DNA from: Nitrososphaerota archaeon | GTDB lineage: Archaea > Thermoproteota > Nitrososphaeria_A > Caldarchaeales > Wolframiiraptoraceae | DNA: 5,417 bases | Assembly: GCA_021160205.1 (NCBI GenBank) | Contig: JAGHCZ010000078.1 | Span: forward strand, 1 to 5,417 | Direction of reading: 5' to 3' | Shown here: piece by piece, positions 1 to 5,417 of the stretch | Layout: every line of letters starts with the position of its first letter | How positions within the stretch are numbered: position 1 is the stretch's first letter | The notes under the pieces: model-generated | Database searches by the model: none | The model's input: the letters and a program-made list of their open reading frames with translations, nothing else | Told to the model about the DNA's origin: nothing | Translations under genes and position numbers: made by a program

Positions 1-1163
1 GGCTTAAAGCTCGCTATTCTCTCGGCGGTTCTCCCAGATCGAGTATAAACCGCTATTATCGCGTTTAGGGATTCGGCGAGCGAAACTATTCCAGCTGCAA
101 ATCGGTCTCTAATGTTGTTCGCCTTAGTCATCTTCCTCCTCGGGGGAACGATCGTAGGCTCATATCTCTCAATGATTTTCGAGATCCATTTAACGGATTC
201 AACCGGATATCTGCCTATAGCTGTTTCCCCCGTCAACATTAGAACATCGACCCCATCCATGAGAGCCGAAACAACGTCCACGATCTCGCTTCTCGTCGGA
301 ACCGGATTATCGATCATGGATCCTAAAAGCTGTGTCGCCACGATCACGGGCTTCCCCTTCTCGATGCAGAGGCTAATGATTTTTCTTTGAAGATTTGGAA
401 CTTCTTCTAGAGGGAAATGCATTCCAAGATCTCCTCTAGCCACCAAGACCGCGTCAGCTGCATCAACTATTTCATTTAACTTCTTAACGGCGAGAGGCGT
501 TTCCACCTTGGCTATAATTGATATGTGCTCTGCTCCTAGGGAGAGAAGTATGCCCCTCAGCATCGATATGTCTTCTTCACCTCTGGCATAGCTCAATCCT
601 ATATAATCGAATTCTTCTTCGACGGCGAGCTTTACCGCCTGGACTTCCCGCTCAGTGATCGCAGGTAAATCAAGCCCTCTTCCTTGGATCACCAGCGTCT
701 TCCTAGATGTTATCACCGCGTCGGTTATTGCTCTGAGAATTGCTCCCGAGTTCGACACGGATTCCACCCTAAAAGCGGCTCTTCCATCATCCATCAGAAC
801 CACATGGTCTTTTCTCAGCGTCTTCAACGCGGTTTCATGCGGCAGCGGAATTGTTTTCTCCGAGTCTCCCGGGGCTTTCTGAGCTAAGATCAGTTCTATC
901 CGCTCTCCAGATTTCACGGCGATAGGTTTCTCGAGATCGCCTAACCTAACCGAGGGGCCGCGTAGATCTCCAATTAATGCGAAGCGCTTTCCAAGCTCTT
1001 TCTCAACTTCTCGGACGATTCCCGCGATCTCCGACCATTCCTCCGGCGTTCCATGGCTGAAGTTTATCCTGAAGATTCTGGCTCCGGATGAGGCCATGGC
1101 TTTGATCGTTTCTCTATTCTTTGATGAAGATCCGATGGTAACGGCTATCTTAGTTTTAGGCAT
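1..1163 (-). CDS. pyk: Pyruvate kinase, C-terminus cut off by the window edge
   Basis: Catalyses the last step of glycolysis in the cytoplasm: phosphoenolpyruvate plus ADP gives pyruvate plus ATP. I translated 387 residues from the ATG at 1163-1161; the family is usually about 450-480 residues, so the end of the C-terminal regulatory domain is missing. Visible motifs: TKIAVTIG (4-11), RINFSHG (32-38), GDLRGPSVR (65-73), the B domain (about 75-165), KVE (219-221, catalytic Lys and metal-binding Glu), ARGDLG (242-247), ATQLLGSM (276-283) and PTRSE (289-293). Ser71 follows the GP motif where bacteria and animals carry Lys or Glu, and His249 follows GDLGM where Glu is usual; from memory, Pyrobaculum pyruvate kinase has the same two variants. 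Three in-frame ATGs lie at 1172, 1166 and 1163. I chose 1163 because it gives the family-like start MPKTK and sits at leaderless distance from a TATA-like box; 1166 is equally possible. There is no ribosome site. Function is near certain; the start is less so. Confidence 0.96.
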   Translation of the reverse strand, partial: MPKTKIAVTIGSSSKNRETIKAMASSGARIFRINFSHGTPEEWSEIAGIVREVEKELGKRFALIGDLRGPSVRLGDLEKPIAVKSGERIELILAQKAPGDSEKTIPLPHETALKTLRKDHVVLMDDGRAAFRVESVSNSGAILRAITDAVITSRKTLVIQGRGLDLPAITEREVQAVKLAVEEEFDYIGLSYARGEEDISMLRGILLSLGAEHISIIAKVETPLAVKKLNEIVDAADAVLVARGDLGMHFPLEEVPNLQRKIISLCIEKGKPVIVATQLLGSMIDNPVPTRSEIVDVVSALMDGVDVLMLTGETAIGRYPVESVKWISKIIERYEPTIVPPRRKMTKANNIRDRFAAGIVSLAESLNAIIAVYTRSGRTAERIASFK

Positions 1164-1186
1164 CATTTTCATAAGTTCGGCTACTC

Positions 1187-1194
1187 TTAAATAG
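1187..1194 (-). promoter_or_regulatory. TATA-like box for the pyruvate kinase gene
   Basis: The minus strand reads CTATTTAA. With an archaeal TATA box spanning about -30 to -23, transcription would start near 1164, on top of the ATG codons at 1166 and 1163. Together with the absence of a Shine-Dalgarno sequence, this suggests a leaderless message. The box is inferred from position and composition only, and no clear purine-rich BRE precedes it. Confidence 0.5.
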
Positions 1195-1202
1195 ATTATG
1201 AC

Positions 1203-1208
1203 AAAAAA
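1203..1208 (-). terminator. Oligo-T stretch after the aspartate-semialdehyde dehydrogenase gene
   Basis: The minus strand has six consecutive T residues starting 21 bases after the stop codon of the upstream gene. Archaeal RNA polymerase can terminate at oligo-T runs without a hairpin, and none is seen here. It lies just before the TATA-like box of pyruvate kinase, which fits the end of one transcription unit and the start of the next. The run is short, so termination may be partial. Confidence 0.35.
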
Positions 1209-1229
1209 TCTCGAATGGTATTCTCTTCG

Positions 1230-2294
1230 CTAAATGTAGCCCTCTTTAACAGCTAGCTCGGCGTTTAGCACAGCGTTTCCAGCCGCTCCCCTGATGGTGT
1301 TATGGCCCAAGGCTATGAATTTAATTCCGTTCTCAAATATCGGGTCTTCCCTGATTCTTCCAACGACTATGGACATGCCGTTTCCCGCATATCGATCGAT
1401 TCTCGGCTGAGGCCTATCCTCCTCATCTCTGACAATTATCGGTTTTTCGGGAGCCGTCGGCAGATTTAGCTCCTGAGGTTTTCCCTTAAATTTTCTCATG
1501 GCCTCCGCTACCTCGTCTCTGCTGGCTTTGGTCTTCAGCTCGATGAATATCGCCTCGGTGTGTCCCTCTAAGACATTAACTCTGTGACAGCTAGCGGAGA
1601 TCTTAAAGCTCGCCGGATTTATCCTAGCTCCATCAAAGCTCCCTAAAATCTTTAAGGCTTCTCTCTCAACCTTTTCCTCCTCGTTCTTGATGTAAGGTAT
1701 CAAATTGTCTAAGATCTCCATGGAGGTGACGCCGAACCACCCGGCTCCTGAGAGGGCTTGCATGGTCGAGACGAGAACGCGCTTTATCCCAAATTGGTCT
1801 TGAAGCGGCTTAAGAGCTAGGATGAGCACGTTCGAGGTGCAGTTGGGATTCGTGATTATGAACGACTTCCATCCGCGCCTTGACTGCTTCTTAACGATTT
1901 CCAGATGATCTGGATTGACCTCTCCTATAATTATTGGAACGTCATCCTCCATTCTATACGCGCTCGCATCGCTTATCACCGGAACTCCCGCCTTAGCGAA
2001 CTCCGCCTCAACGGTTTTCGCGACTTCTGATGGAAGAGCTGAGAACACGAAGTCGATCTGCCCCTCTCTCTTCACATCCTCTAAACTCGCTTTCACCACC
2101 TTCATTTCTCCGATCTCCTCGGGAATCTCTCCCTCGATGCACCAGTGAGCCGCGTCTCGATATTTTTTCCCAGCTGACATGGGCGACGCCGCCACCACGC
2201 TTAGCTCAAATATTTCGTGGTTCTCTAAGAGTTTGACGAATCTTTGACCTACCATTCCCGTCGCGCCTAATAAGGCCGCCTTAAGCTTATCCAC
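1230..2294 (-). CDS. asd: Aspartate-semialdehyde dehydrogenase, archaeal/fungal class
   Basis: Reduces aspartyl phosphate with NAD(P)H to aspartate semialdehyde and phosphate, the branch point towards lysine and homoserine. Numbered from a GTG at 2303 (357 residues), the protein has the nucleotide-binding loop GATGMVGQ (13-20), the catalytic cysteine in NPNCTS (Cys155), STMQALSGAG (179-188), IPYIKNEEEK (202-211), the substrate arginine Arg241 and the catalytic histidine His248 in EGHTEAI, and a C-terminal GHNTIRGAAGN (333-343). Arg and His are seven apart, as in the E. coli enzyme. The length is normal and nothing is broken. I prefer the GTG at 2294 (354 residues) because the GGGGTGAG ribosome site overlaps the 2303 GTG but sits five bases before 2294. 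An in-frame TAA close upstream limits any extension. The gene follows aspartate kinase, its pathway predecessor, after about 47 bases, so cotranscription is likely. Confidence 0.97.
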   Translation of the reverse strand: MDKLKAALLGATGMVGQRFVKLLENHEIFELSVVAASPMSAGKKYRDAAHWCIEGEIPEEIGEMKVVKASLEDVKREGQIDFVFSALPSEVAKTVEAEFAKAGVPVISDASAYRMEDDVPIIIGEVNPDHLEIVKKQSRRGWKSFIITNPNCTSNVLILALKPLQDQFGIKRVLVSTMQALSGAGWFGVTSMEILDNLIPYIKNEEEKVEREALKILGSFDGARINPASFKISASCHRVNVLEGHTEAIFIELKTKASRDEVAEAMRKFKGKPQELNLPTAPEKPIIVRDEEDRPQPRIDRYAGNGMSIVVGRIREDPIFENGIKFIALGHNTIRGAAGNAVLNAELAVKEGYI

Positions 2295-2298
2295 TTTG

Positions 2299-2306
2299 CT
2301 CACCCC
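2299..2306 (-). promoter_or_regulatory. Ribosome binding site that decides the asd start
   Basis: The minus strand reads GGGGTGAG, a good match to the 16S rRNA 3' end. Five bases separate its GGTGA core from the GTG at 2294. The upstream GTG at 2303-2301 is part of the site itself and has no ribosome site of its own. This argues for initiation at 2294. Confidence 0.65.
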
Positions 2307-2341
2307 GCATTAGGTTTGAAGTTACCGCGGTTTTCTTTGAA

Positions 2342-3730
2342 TTAAGCATTTAGCTCAAAGGCTTTATGAATGGCTTTCAAAGCTTTTACGCCGTCTTCTT
2401 CTCTGACAGCGAACGATATATTGAGCTCGGAGGATCCCTGCGCGATCATCTTGATGTTTATTCCCTCGCTGGCAACGGCGTTGAAGATCTTCGCAGCTAC
2501 CCCCGGCTTCCCCCTCATTCCCGATCCTATCACGGCGATCACGCATATTCCTCTTTCATAATCAAGTTGAAGTTCATCCTCCGCGAGCCTCTTCCTGATA
2601 GTTCTCAAGGCTTTTTCCAACGCGCTTTCCGGGATGGCTATTGATATGCTGGCCTGTGAAGATGCCTGTGAAACCATAATTATCTGGATTCCCATCTCGT
2701 TCAATAATTCCAGAAGCTTTATGCTCGCCGCCGGAGGCTCTAGTATACCTGCTCCGCGTGCTAAGATTATCGCGACATCCTTTATAGTCGTGAGAGCTTT
2801 GACCGTGTCGCCGCTTACGTCTCCGGATATCAAGGTTCCCTCCGCGCTTGGGTTAAATAGGTTCTTCACCCTGATAGGTATGTTCTCTTTAGCTGCCGGT
2901 TCGAGGGCTAGCGGATGAACTACTTCCGCTCCGAAGTAAGCTAGCTCCACCACCTCGTCGTAGGACATGGATGAAACCGTTTTAGCATCTGGAATAAGCT
3001 TGGGATCGGCGGTCATTATTCCGTTAACATCCTTCCAAAGAATTATCTCATCGACTTTCAAAGCCGCTCCGAGGATTGTAGCGGAATAATCCGATCCTCC
3101 TCTACCGAGAGTAGTTACAACCCCCTTGGGCGTTGCGCCGATAAATCCCGTGACCACGGGGACTACGCCTTTTTCCAGCAGAGGAGAGAGCCTCCTATCG
3201 ACTTCCTTGTAGGTCACCGTCGATAGAGGTCGAGCCGACCCAAAGTTGTCGTCAGTTATTATCCCGGCTTCCCATCCTCTAAGATATTCCGCTTCTACCG
3301 CTTGATCTCTTAGCGCCCCCCAAAAAATTCTAGTTGATAGCCTCTCGCCGAATGAGAGGGTATAATCCTTGGTTCTCGGAGTGACCTCCTTAAGATAAGC
3401 TAGAACGGACAGAAGCCTTTTAACCTCATTTATCTCGGCCTCATTCGCTCTCCGAACCTCGTCTCTGATCGATTGGCTGTGAATGGCTTTTTCACATGCT
3501 TCTAGATGCCTCCGCCGCAGCTCTTCGATGAACTCACCTATTTCGCCTTCTTCTCCTCTTTCCGCGGCTTTCAAAACGTTTAACAGCTCATCGGTTACGC
3601 CTGCCATGGCGGATACCACGGCGACGACTCTGACTCCTTGATTCACGTAGGCTTTCACGATTTCAGACGATTTTCTGATGGACTCTCCGTCTTTCATGCA
3701 TGTTCCCCCGAACTTCATCACCGTTTTCAT
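2342..3730 (-). CDS. lysC: Monofunctional aspartate kinase with two ACT domains
   Basis: Phosphorylates the side-chain carboxylate of aspartate with ATP, the first committed step to lysine, threonine and methionine. The 462 residues hold an amino-acid kinase domain (about 1-300) and two C-terminal ACT domains (about 315-385 and 393-462). Motifs: the signature VMKFGGTCM (4-12), with Cys where Ser is common but which the family pattern allows; VVSAMAGVTDELL (38-50); LSFGERLS (125-132); TLGRGGSDYSA (207-217); LWKDVNGIMTADP (231-243); and ELAYFGAEVVHP (262-273). ACT signatures VSQASSQASISIAI and AQGSSELNISFAV follow. ACT domains in this family bind lysine or threonine for feedback inhibition; which ligand applies here cannot be read from the sequence. 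No homoserine dehydrogenase domain is fused; that enzyme is the separate gene upstream. The ATG at 3730 has an excellent ribosome site. The symbol could equally be thrA-like or ask. Confidence 0.97.
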   Translation of the reverse strand: MKTVMKFGGTCMKDGESIRKSSEIVKAYVNQGVRVVAVVSAMAGVTDELLNVLKAAERGEEGEIGEFIEELRRRHLEACEKAIHSQSIRDEVRRANEAEINEVKRLLSVLAYLKEVTPRTKDYTLSFGERLSTRIFWGALRDQAVEAEYLRGWEAGIITDDNFGSARPLSTVTYKEVDRRLSPLLEKGVVPVVTGFIGATPKGVVTTLGRGGSDYSATILGAALKVDEIILWKDVNGIMTADPKLIPDAKTVSSMSYDEVVELAYFGAEVVHPLALEPAAKENIPIRVKNLFNPSAEGTLISGDVSGDTVKALTTIKDVAIILARGAGILEPPAASIKLLELLNEMGIQIIMVSQASSQASISIAIPESALEKALRTIRKRLAEDELQLDYERGICVIAVIGSGMRGKPGVAAKIFNAVASEGINIKMIAQGSSELNISFAVREEDGVKALKAIHKAFELNA

Positions 3731-3733
3731 CCC

Positions 3734-3741
3734 ATCACCTC
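3734..3741 (-). promoter_or_regulatory. Strong ribosome binding site of aspartate kinase
   Basis: The minus strand reads GAGGTGAT, complementary over eight bases to the conserved 16S rRNA 3' end, with three bases before the ATG at 3730. It fixes the start of aspartate kinase and implies a leadered message. Confidence 0.8.
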
Positions 3742-3772
3742 TTTCAAGCTCCCTTGCCGCCGATTCTTTTCC

Positions 3773-3789
3773 AATTCTCGGAATTCTCG
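3773..3789 (-). repeat. Tandem 8-base direct repeat upstream of aspartate kinase
   Basis: The minus strand has CGAGAATT twice with one base between (3789-3782 and 3780-3773), a period of nine. It lies 42-59 bases before the start codon and just downstream of a TATA-like box, where a bound repressor could block transcription. It is a seen repeat; an operator role is inference. Confidence 0.6.
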
Positions 3790-3797
3790 CTTATAGG
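3790..3797 (-). promoter_or_regulatory. TATA-like box upstream of aspartate kinase
   Basis: The minus strand reads CCTATAAG. By standard archaeal spacing transcription would start near 3767, leaving a leader of about 37 bases that contains the ribosome site. If real, aspartate kinase and asd can be transcribed apart from homoserine dehydrogenase. Support is positional only. Confidence 0.35.
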
Positions 3798-3816
3798 GCT
3801 TTAATGCCTAATTCCT

Positions 3817-3831
3817 AGAAAAGGCTTTTCT
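3817..3831 (-). repeat. 15-base perfect inverted repeat between hom and lysC
   Basis: Seven-base arms flank a single central base (AGAAAAG, C, CTTTTCT on the minus strand). The single-base centre suits a protein-binding DNA palindrome better than an RNA hairpin, though a weak five-pair stem ending in CUUUUCU could form after the homoserine dehydrogenase stop. It lies 33 bases past that stop and just upstream of the TATA-like box, so operator, activator site and weak terminator are all possible. Confidence 0.5.
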
Positions 3832-3863
3832 GGCCCGGCGCAGAGGCGAGGTCAAGGTCTCTA

Positions 3864-4850
3864 TCATCGCGGAGCGGGTAAGCTCAGTAAATCGTTCAAC
3901 ATGGCGGCGGCGGTTTCCTTTCCAGCTCCATGTCCTATGAGCATCAAATCTCCGGCGAGATCCGTTTCGAGGTGGATGACGTTTAGAGAGCCGTGCACGC
4001 AGAACGGGCTGTTAAGGGGGATCGCTTCGGGCTTAACCTGAAATTTCTCCCCTATCTCTGCTATGAGCTTAATCGCCTTTCCATTCCTCTTCGCCTCGAT
4101 CACCTCTTCTAAACTTATTCCCCTTATCCCCTTCATCTCCACGTCCTTTATCGTTATATTTTTCCCGAGTATCGAGTTAGCGAGGATCACGACCTTGCAT
4201 CCGGCATCTATTCCATCAACGTCATAAGAGGGGTCCGCCTCCGCTAACCCCTTCTCCCGAGCTTCTTTCAAAGCGTTTTCAAATCCCACTTCGTCGAAAT
4301 GCATCTTGCTCAAAATGTAGTTCGTCGTCCCATTCAATATTCCGCGGATTCTGCGAATCTCCACCCCCCTCAGACACCACCTCTTCAGAGAAAATATGGG
4401 AATCGCCCCTCCAACAGTCGCCTCATACATCACGTTAACCCCGCTTCTCTCAGCCAAATCCATGATCTTCCTAAAAGCCACCACAAAGGGCCCCTTATTC
4501 GAGGTTACTACGTGCATGCCGAGCTCCAAAGCTTTCAATATATGGGATAGCCCCGGTTCTCCGTTTGCTATATTCGTCGGAGTGGCCTCTATCAAGGCGT
4601 CGGCACCGCTTTTTTCGATCAACTCTACCGAGGATCCCTGAACGAGCTTTCCAGGATATTCGTAGACCTTTCTGATCTTGGAGAGGATCTCAAGATCGAG
4701 GCCGTTCTCATCTAATAGGTATCCATCAATATCTGAGACGCCTATGAGCTTAAAATCCGGGAAAGCTTCCCTGATCGCGGAATTTTTCTCTCTTAAAGCT
4801 TTTACGAAGCTTCTGCCGATGAAGCCGAAGCCGACGAGAACGATCTTCAA
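3864..4850 (-). CDS. hom: Homoserine dehydrogenase, short archaeal form without ACT domain
   Basis: Reduces aspartate semialdehyde to homoserine with NAD(P)H, committing carbon to threonine and methionine. The 328-residue protein has an N-terminal Rossmann fold with GFGFIG (7-12), EATPTNI (88-94), VVTSNKGP (114-121, Lys119 equivalent to the yeast catalytic lysine), YEATVGGAIPI (142-152), the signature GILNGTTNYILSKM (170-183), and AEADPSYDVDGIDAGCK (203-219), in which Glu204, Asp215 and Lys219 match the yeast catalytic and substrate residues. It ends with GHGAGKETAAAMLNDLL. The length fits the ACT-less enzymes common in archaea; bacterial forms are often about 430. The start codon is TTG at 4850: an in-frame TGA lies two codons upstream, no ATG or GTG fits, and the Rossmann glycines begin at residue 7. 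It is the first of three aspartate-pathway genes, with 133 bases before aspartate kinase. Confidence 0.97.
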   Translation of the reverse strand: MKIVLVGFGFIGRSFVKALREKNSAIREAFPDFKLIGVSDIDGYLLDENGLDLEILSKIRKVYEYPGKLVQGSSVELIEKSGADALIEATPTNIANGEPGLSHILKALELGMHVVTSNKGPFVVAFRKIMDLAERSGVNVMYEATVGGAIPIFSLKRWCLRGVEIRRIRGILNGTTNYILSKMHFDEVGFENALKEAREKGLAEADPSYDVDGIDAGCKVVILANSILGKNITIKDVEMKGIRGISLEEVIEAKRNGKAIKLIAEIGEKFQVKPEAIPLNSPFCVHGSLNVIHLETDLAGDLMLIGHGAGKETAAAMLNDLLSLPAPR

Positions 4851-4855
4851 AAGTC

Positions 4856-4863
4856 ATCACCCC
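4856..4863 (-). promoter_or_regulatory. Ribosome binding site supporting the TTG start of hom
   Basis: The minus strand reads GGGGTGAT, with five bases before the TTG at 4850. An ATG overlaps its end but is out of frame with the protein. The site makes the rare TTG initiation credible. Confidence 0.75.
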
Positions 4864-4910
4864 GAACCTGACGAATCGGCTGAAGGTAAGTCAAATGCAC
4901 TTTTGTCGGA

Positions 4911-4918
4911 GTTAAACT
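4911..4918 (-). promoter_or_regulatory. TATA-like element in the divergent hom-pfkB spacer
   Basis: The plus strand reads GTTAAACT and the minus strand AGTTTAAC, almost self-complementary in shape. For hom it predicts a start near 4887 and a leader of about 37 bases. For the plus-strand kinase it predicts a start near 4941, a few bases before its ATG. One AT-rich element might therefore serve both directions, or only one. No BRE is convincing on either side. Confidence 0.3.
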
Positions 4919-4926
4919 TTTTGGTC

Positions 4927-4939
4927 ATCGACTTTCGAT
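4927..4939. repeat. Inverted repeat just upstream of the PfkB gene
   Basis: ATCGA and TCGAT are separated by CTT, and the repeat ends 10 bases before the ATG at 4950. It lies over the predicted core promoter of the kinase gene and could be an operator half-site pair. Five-base arms arise easily by chance, so support is weak. Confidence 0.3.
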
Positions 4940-4949
4940 AAATGAATGG

Positions 4950-5417
4950 ATGCCGTTAATAACGATAGCCGGTCACCTCACGATCGACGAAGTGGTGTCT
5001 AAAGATTTTTCACACCGCTGTATGGGCGGAGTATCCTGTTATGCGGCGCTTGCGGCGAGACTGCTGGGAGCCGAAGTGAACGTGATCTCCAAAATCGGAG
5101 TAGACTTTCCGAAGGAGTACCTCCAATTATTACGGAGCGCTGGTGTAAATATCTCGGGCGTAAGCATCGAGCCGGAATCTAAGAGCACCTTCTTCCGAAT
5201 AACTTACTTCGATGACGAACGTAGGCTTAGGCTGCTGTCGCGCGCCGGAGATCTCTCAATAATAGATCTCGAAGGAGACGCGATTTACCTCGGCCCAGTT
5301 GCGTGGGAAATAAACTTAGATGAAATAGGGGAGCTTGCGAAAAAGCATGAGAGGGTGATGCTGGATCCTCAAGGCTTAATGAGAATAACGGATGAAAACG
5401 GTTTCATCCTGCTTAAA
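4950..5417 (+). CDS. PfkB/ribokinase-family kinase, C-terminal half cut off
   Basis: ATP-dependent kinase of the PfkB superfamily, acting on a sugar, nucleoside or similar alcohol; the substrate cannot be named. The 156 visible residues are the N-terminal half of a protein usually near 270-310. Seen: a first strand with AGHLTIDEVV (7-16), the substrate-side glycines MGGVSCYAALAARLLGAEV (25-43), VISKIGVDFPKEYLQLLRSAGV (45-66) as in PfkB signature 1, and LDPQG (138-142). The ATP-site and catalytic GAGD motif would lie past the window edge. I chose the ATG at 4950 because it gives a first beta strand right at the N-terminus; two nearby upstream ATGs (4942, 4946) are in other frames. No Shine-Dalgarno is present, so a leaderless or short-leader message is likely. 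It is divergent from homoserine dehydrogenase, which does not by itself link the functions. Confidence 0.9.
   Translation, partial: MPLITIAGHLTIDEVVSKDFSHRCMGGVSCYAALAARLLGAEVNVISKIGVDFPKEYLQLLRSAGVNISGVSIEPESKSTFFRITYFDDERRLRLLSRAGDLSIIDLEGDAIYLGPVAWEINLDEIGELAKKHERVMLDPQGLMRITDENGFILLK

Noticed and set aside
112..390. Plus-strand open frame of 92 codons
   Set aside because: It is antisense to the pyruvate kinase gene, whose conserved motifs fill the region; no ribosome site or recognisable domain.
655..887. Two overlapping plus-strand open frames
   Set aside because: Both are antisense shadows of the pyruvate kinase B domain region and show no conserved motif.
1915..2236. Plus-strand open frames opposite asd
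   Set aside because: They lie opposite the conserved N-terminal half of asd and have low-complexity, Ser-rich translations typical of antisense frames.
2324..2331. Eight-base palindrome ACCGCGGT between lysC and asd
   Set aside because: It is short, isolated and expected by chance at this length; there is no nearby promoter element, so it is not listed as a feature.
2364..2918. Open frames on both strands within the lysC C-terminal region
   Set aside because: They overlap the ACT domains of aspartate kinase, and no domain or initiation signal supports them.
4893..4906. Imperfect palindrome CAAATGCACTTTTG in the divergent spacer
   Set aside because: Only the outer CAAA/TTTG positions and a few inner ones match; too imperfect to call an operator.
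4299..4941. Plus-strand open frames opposite hom, the last running into the divergent spacer
   Set aside because: The opposite strand encodes homoserine dehydrogenase with all catalytic motifs intact; these frames show no motif.
1..5417. Mobile element, CRISPR, tRNA or a novel defence or metabolic system
   Set aside because: Nearly all bases are accounted for by five conserved metabolic genes and short spacers; no repeats, transposase motifs or structured RNA genes were seen.

Overview
The window is compact, protein-coding DNA that most likely comes from an archaeon. The evidence is the archaeal type of its enzymes (a homoserine dehydrogenase with no ACT domain, the archaeal/fungal class of aspartate-semialdehyde dehydrogenase, and a pyruvate kinase with crenarchaeal-looking active-site variants), TATA-like boxes upstream of genes, and ribosome binding sites built on GGTGA. 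The proteins look thermophile-compatible, but I cannot fix the lineage. A Thermoproteota/Bathyarchaeia-type genome is my best guess.

Layout. Bases 1-1163 (minus) encode most of a pyruvate kinase whose C-terminus lies off the left edge. A short gap of about 66 bases holds an oligo-T stretch and a TATA-like box. Three minus-strand genes follow, transcribed from right to left: homoserine dehydrogenase (3864-4850), aspartate kinase (2342-3730) and aspartate-semialdehyde dehydrogenase (1230-2294). A divergent spacer of about 99 bases separates homoserine dehydrogenase from a plus-strand PfkB/ribokinase-family kinase (4950-5417), which runs off the right edge. No stretch over 300 bases lacks a gene. 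I see no RNA genes, mobile elements or CRISPR arrays.

Function. The three central genes make up the whole aspartate-to-homoserine route. Aspartate kinase makes aspartyl phosphate, aspartate-semialdehyde dehydrogenase reduces it to the semialdehyde, and homoserine dehydrogenase reduces that to homoserine, the precursor of threonine and methionine. Aspartate kinase carries two ACT domains and is the likely feedback-controlled step. All three genes have strong GGTGA ribosome sites but use three different start codons (TTG, ATG, GTG). Pyruvate kinase and the PfkB gene lack such sites and are probably leaderless or nearly so.

No exotic or clearly new system is visible. The points most worth a second look are the altered cation/phosphate-site residues of pyruvate kinase, a candidate promoter-operator with tandem 8-base repeats in front of aspartate kinase, the start-site choices, and the unassigned divergent PfkB kinase.
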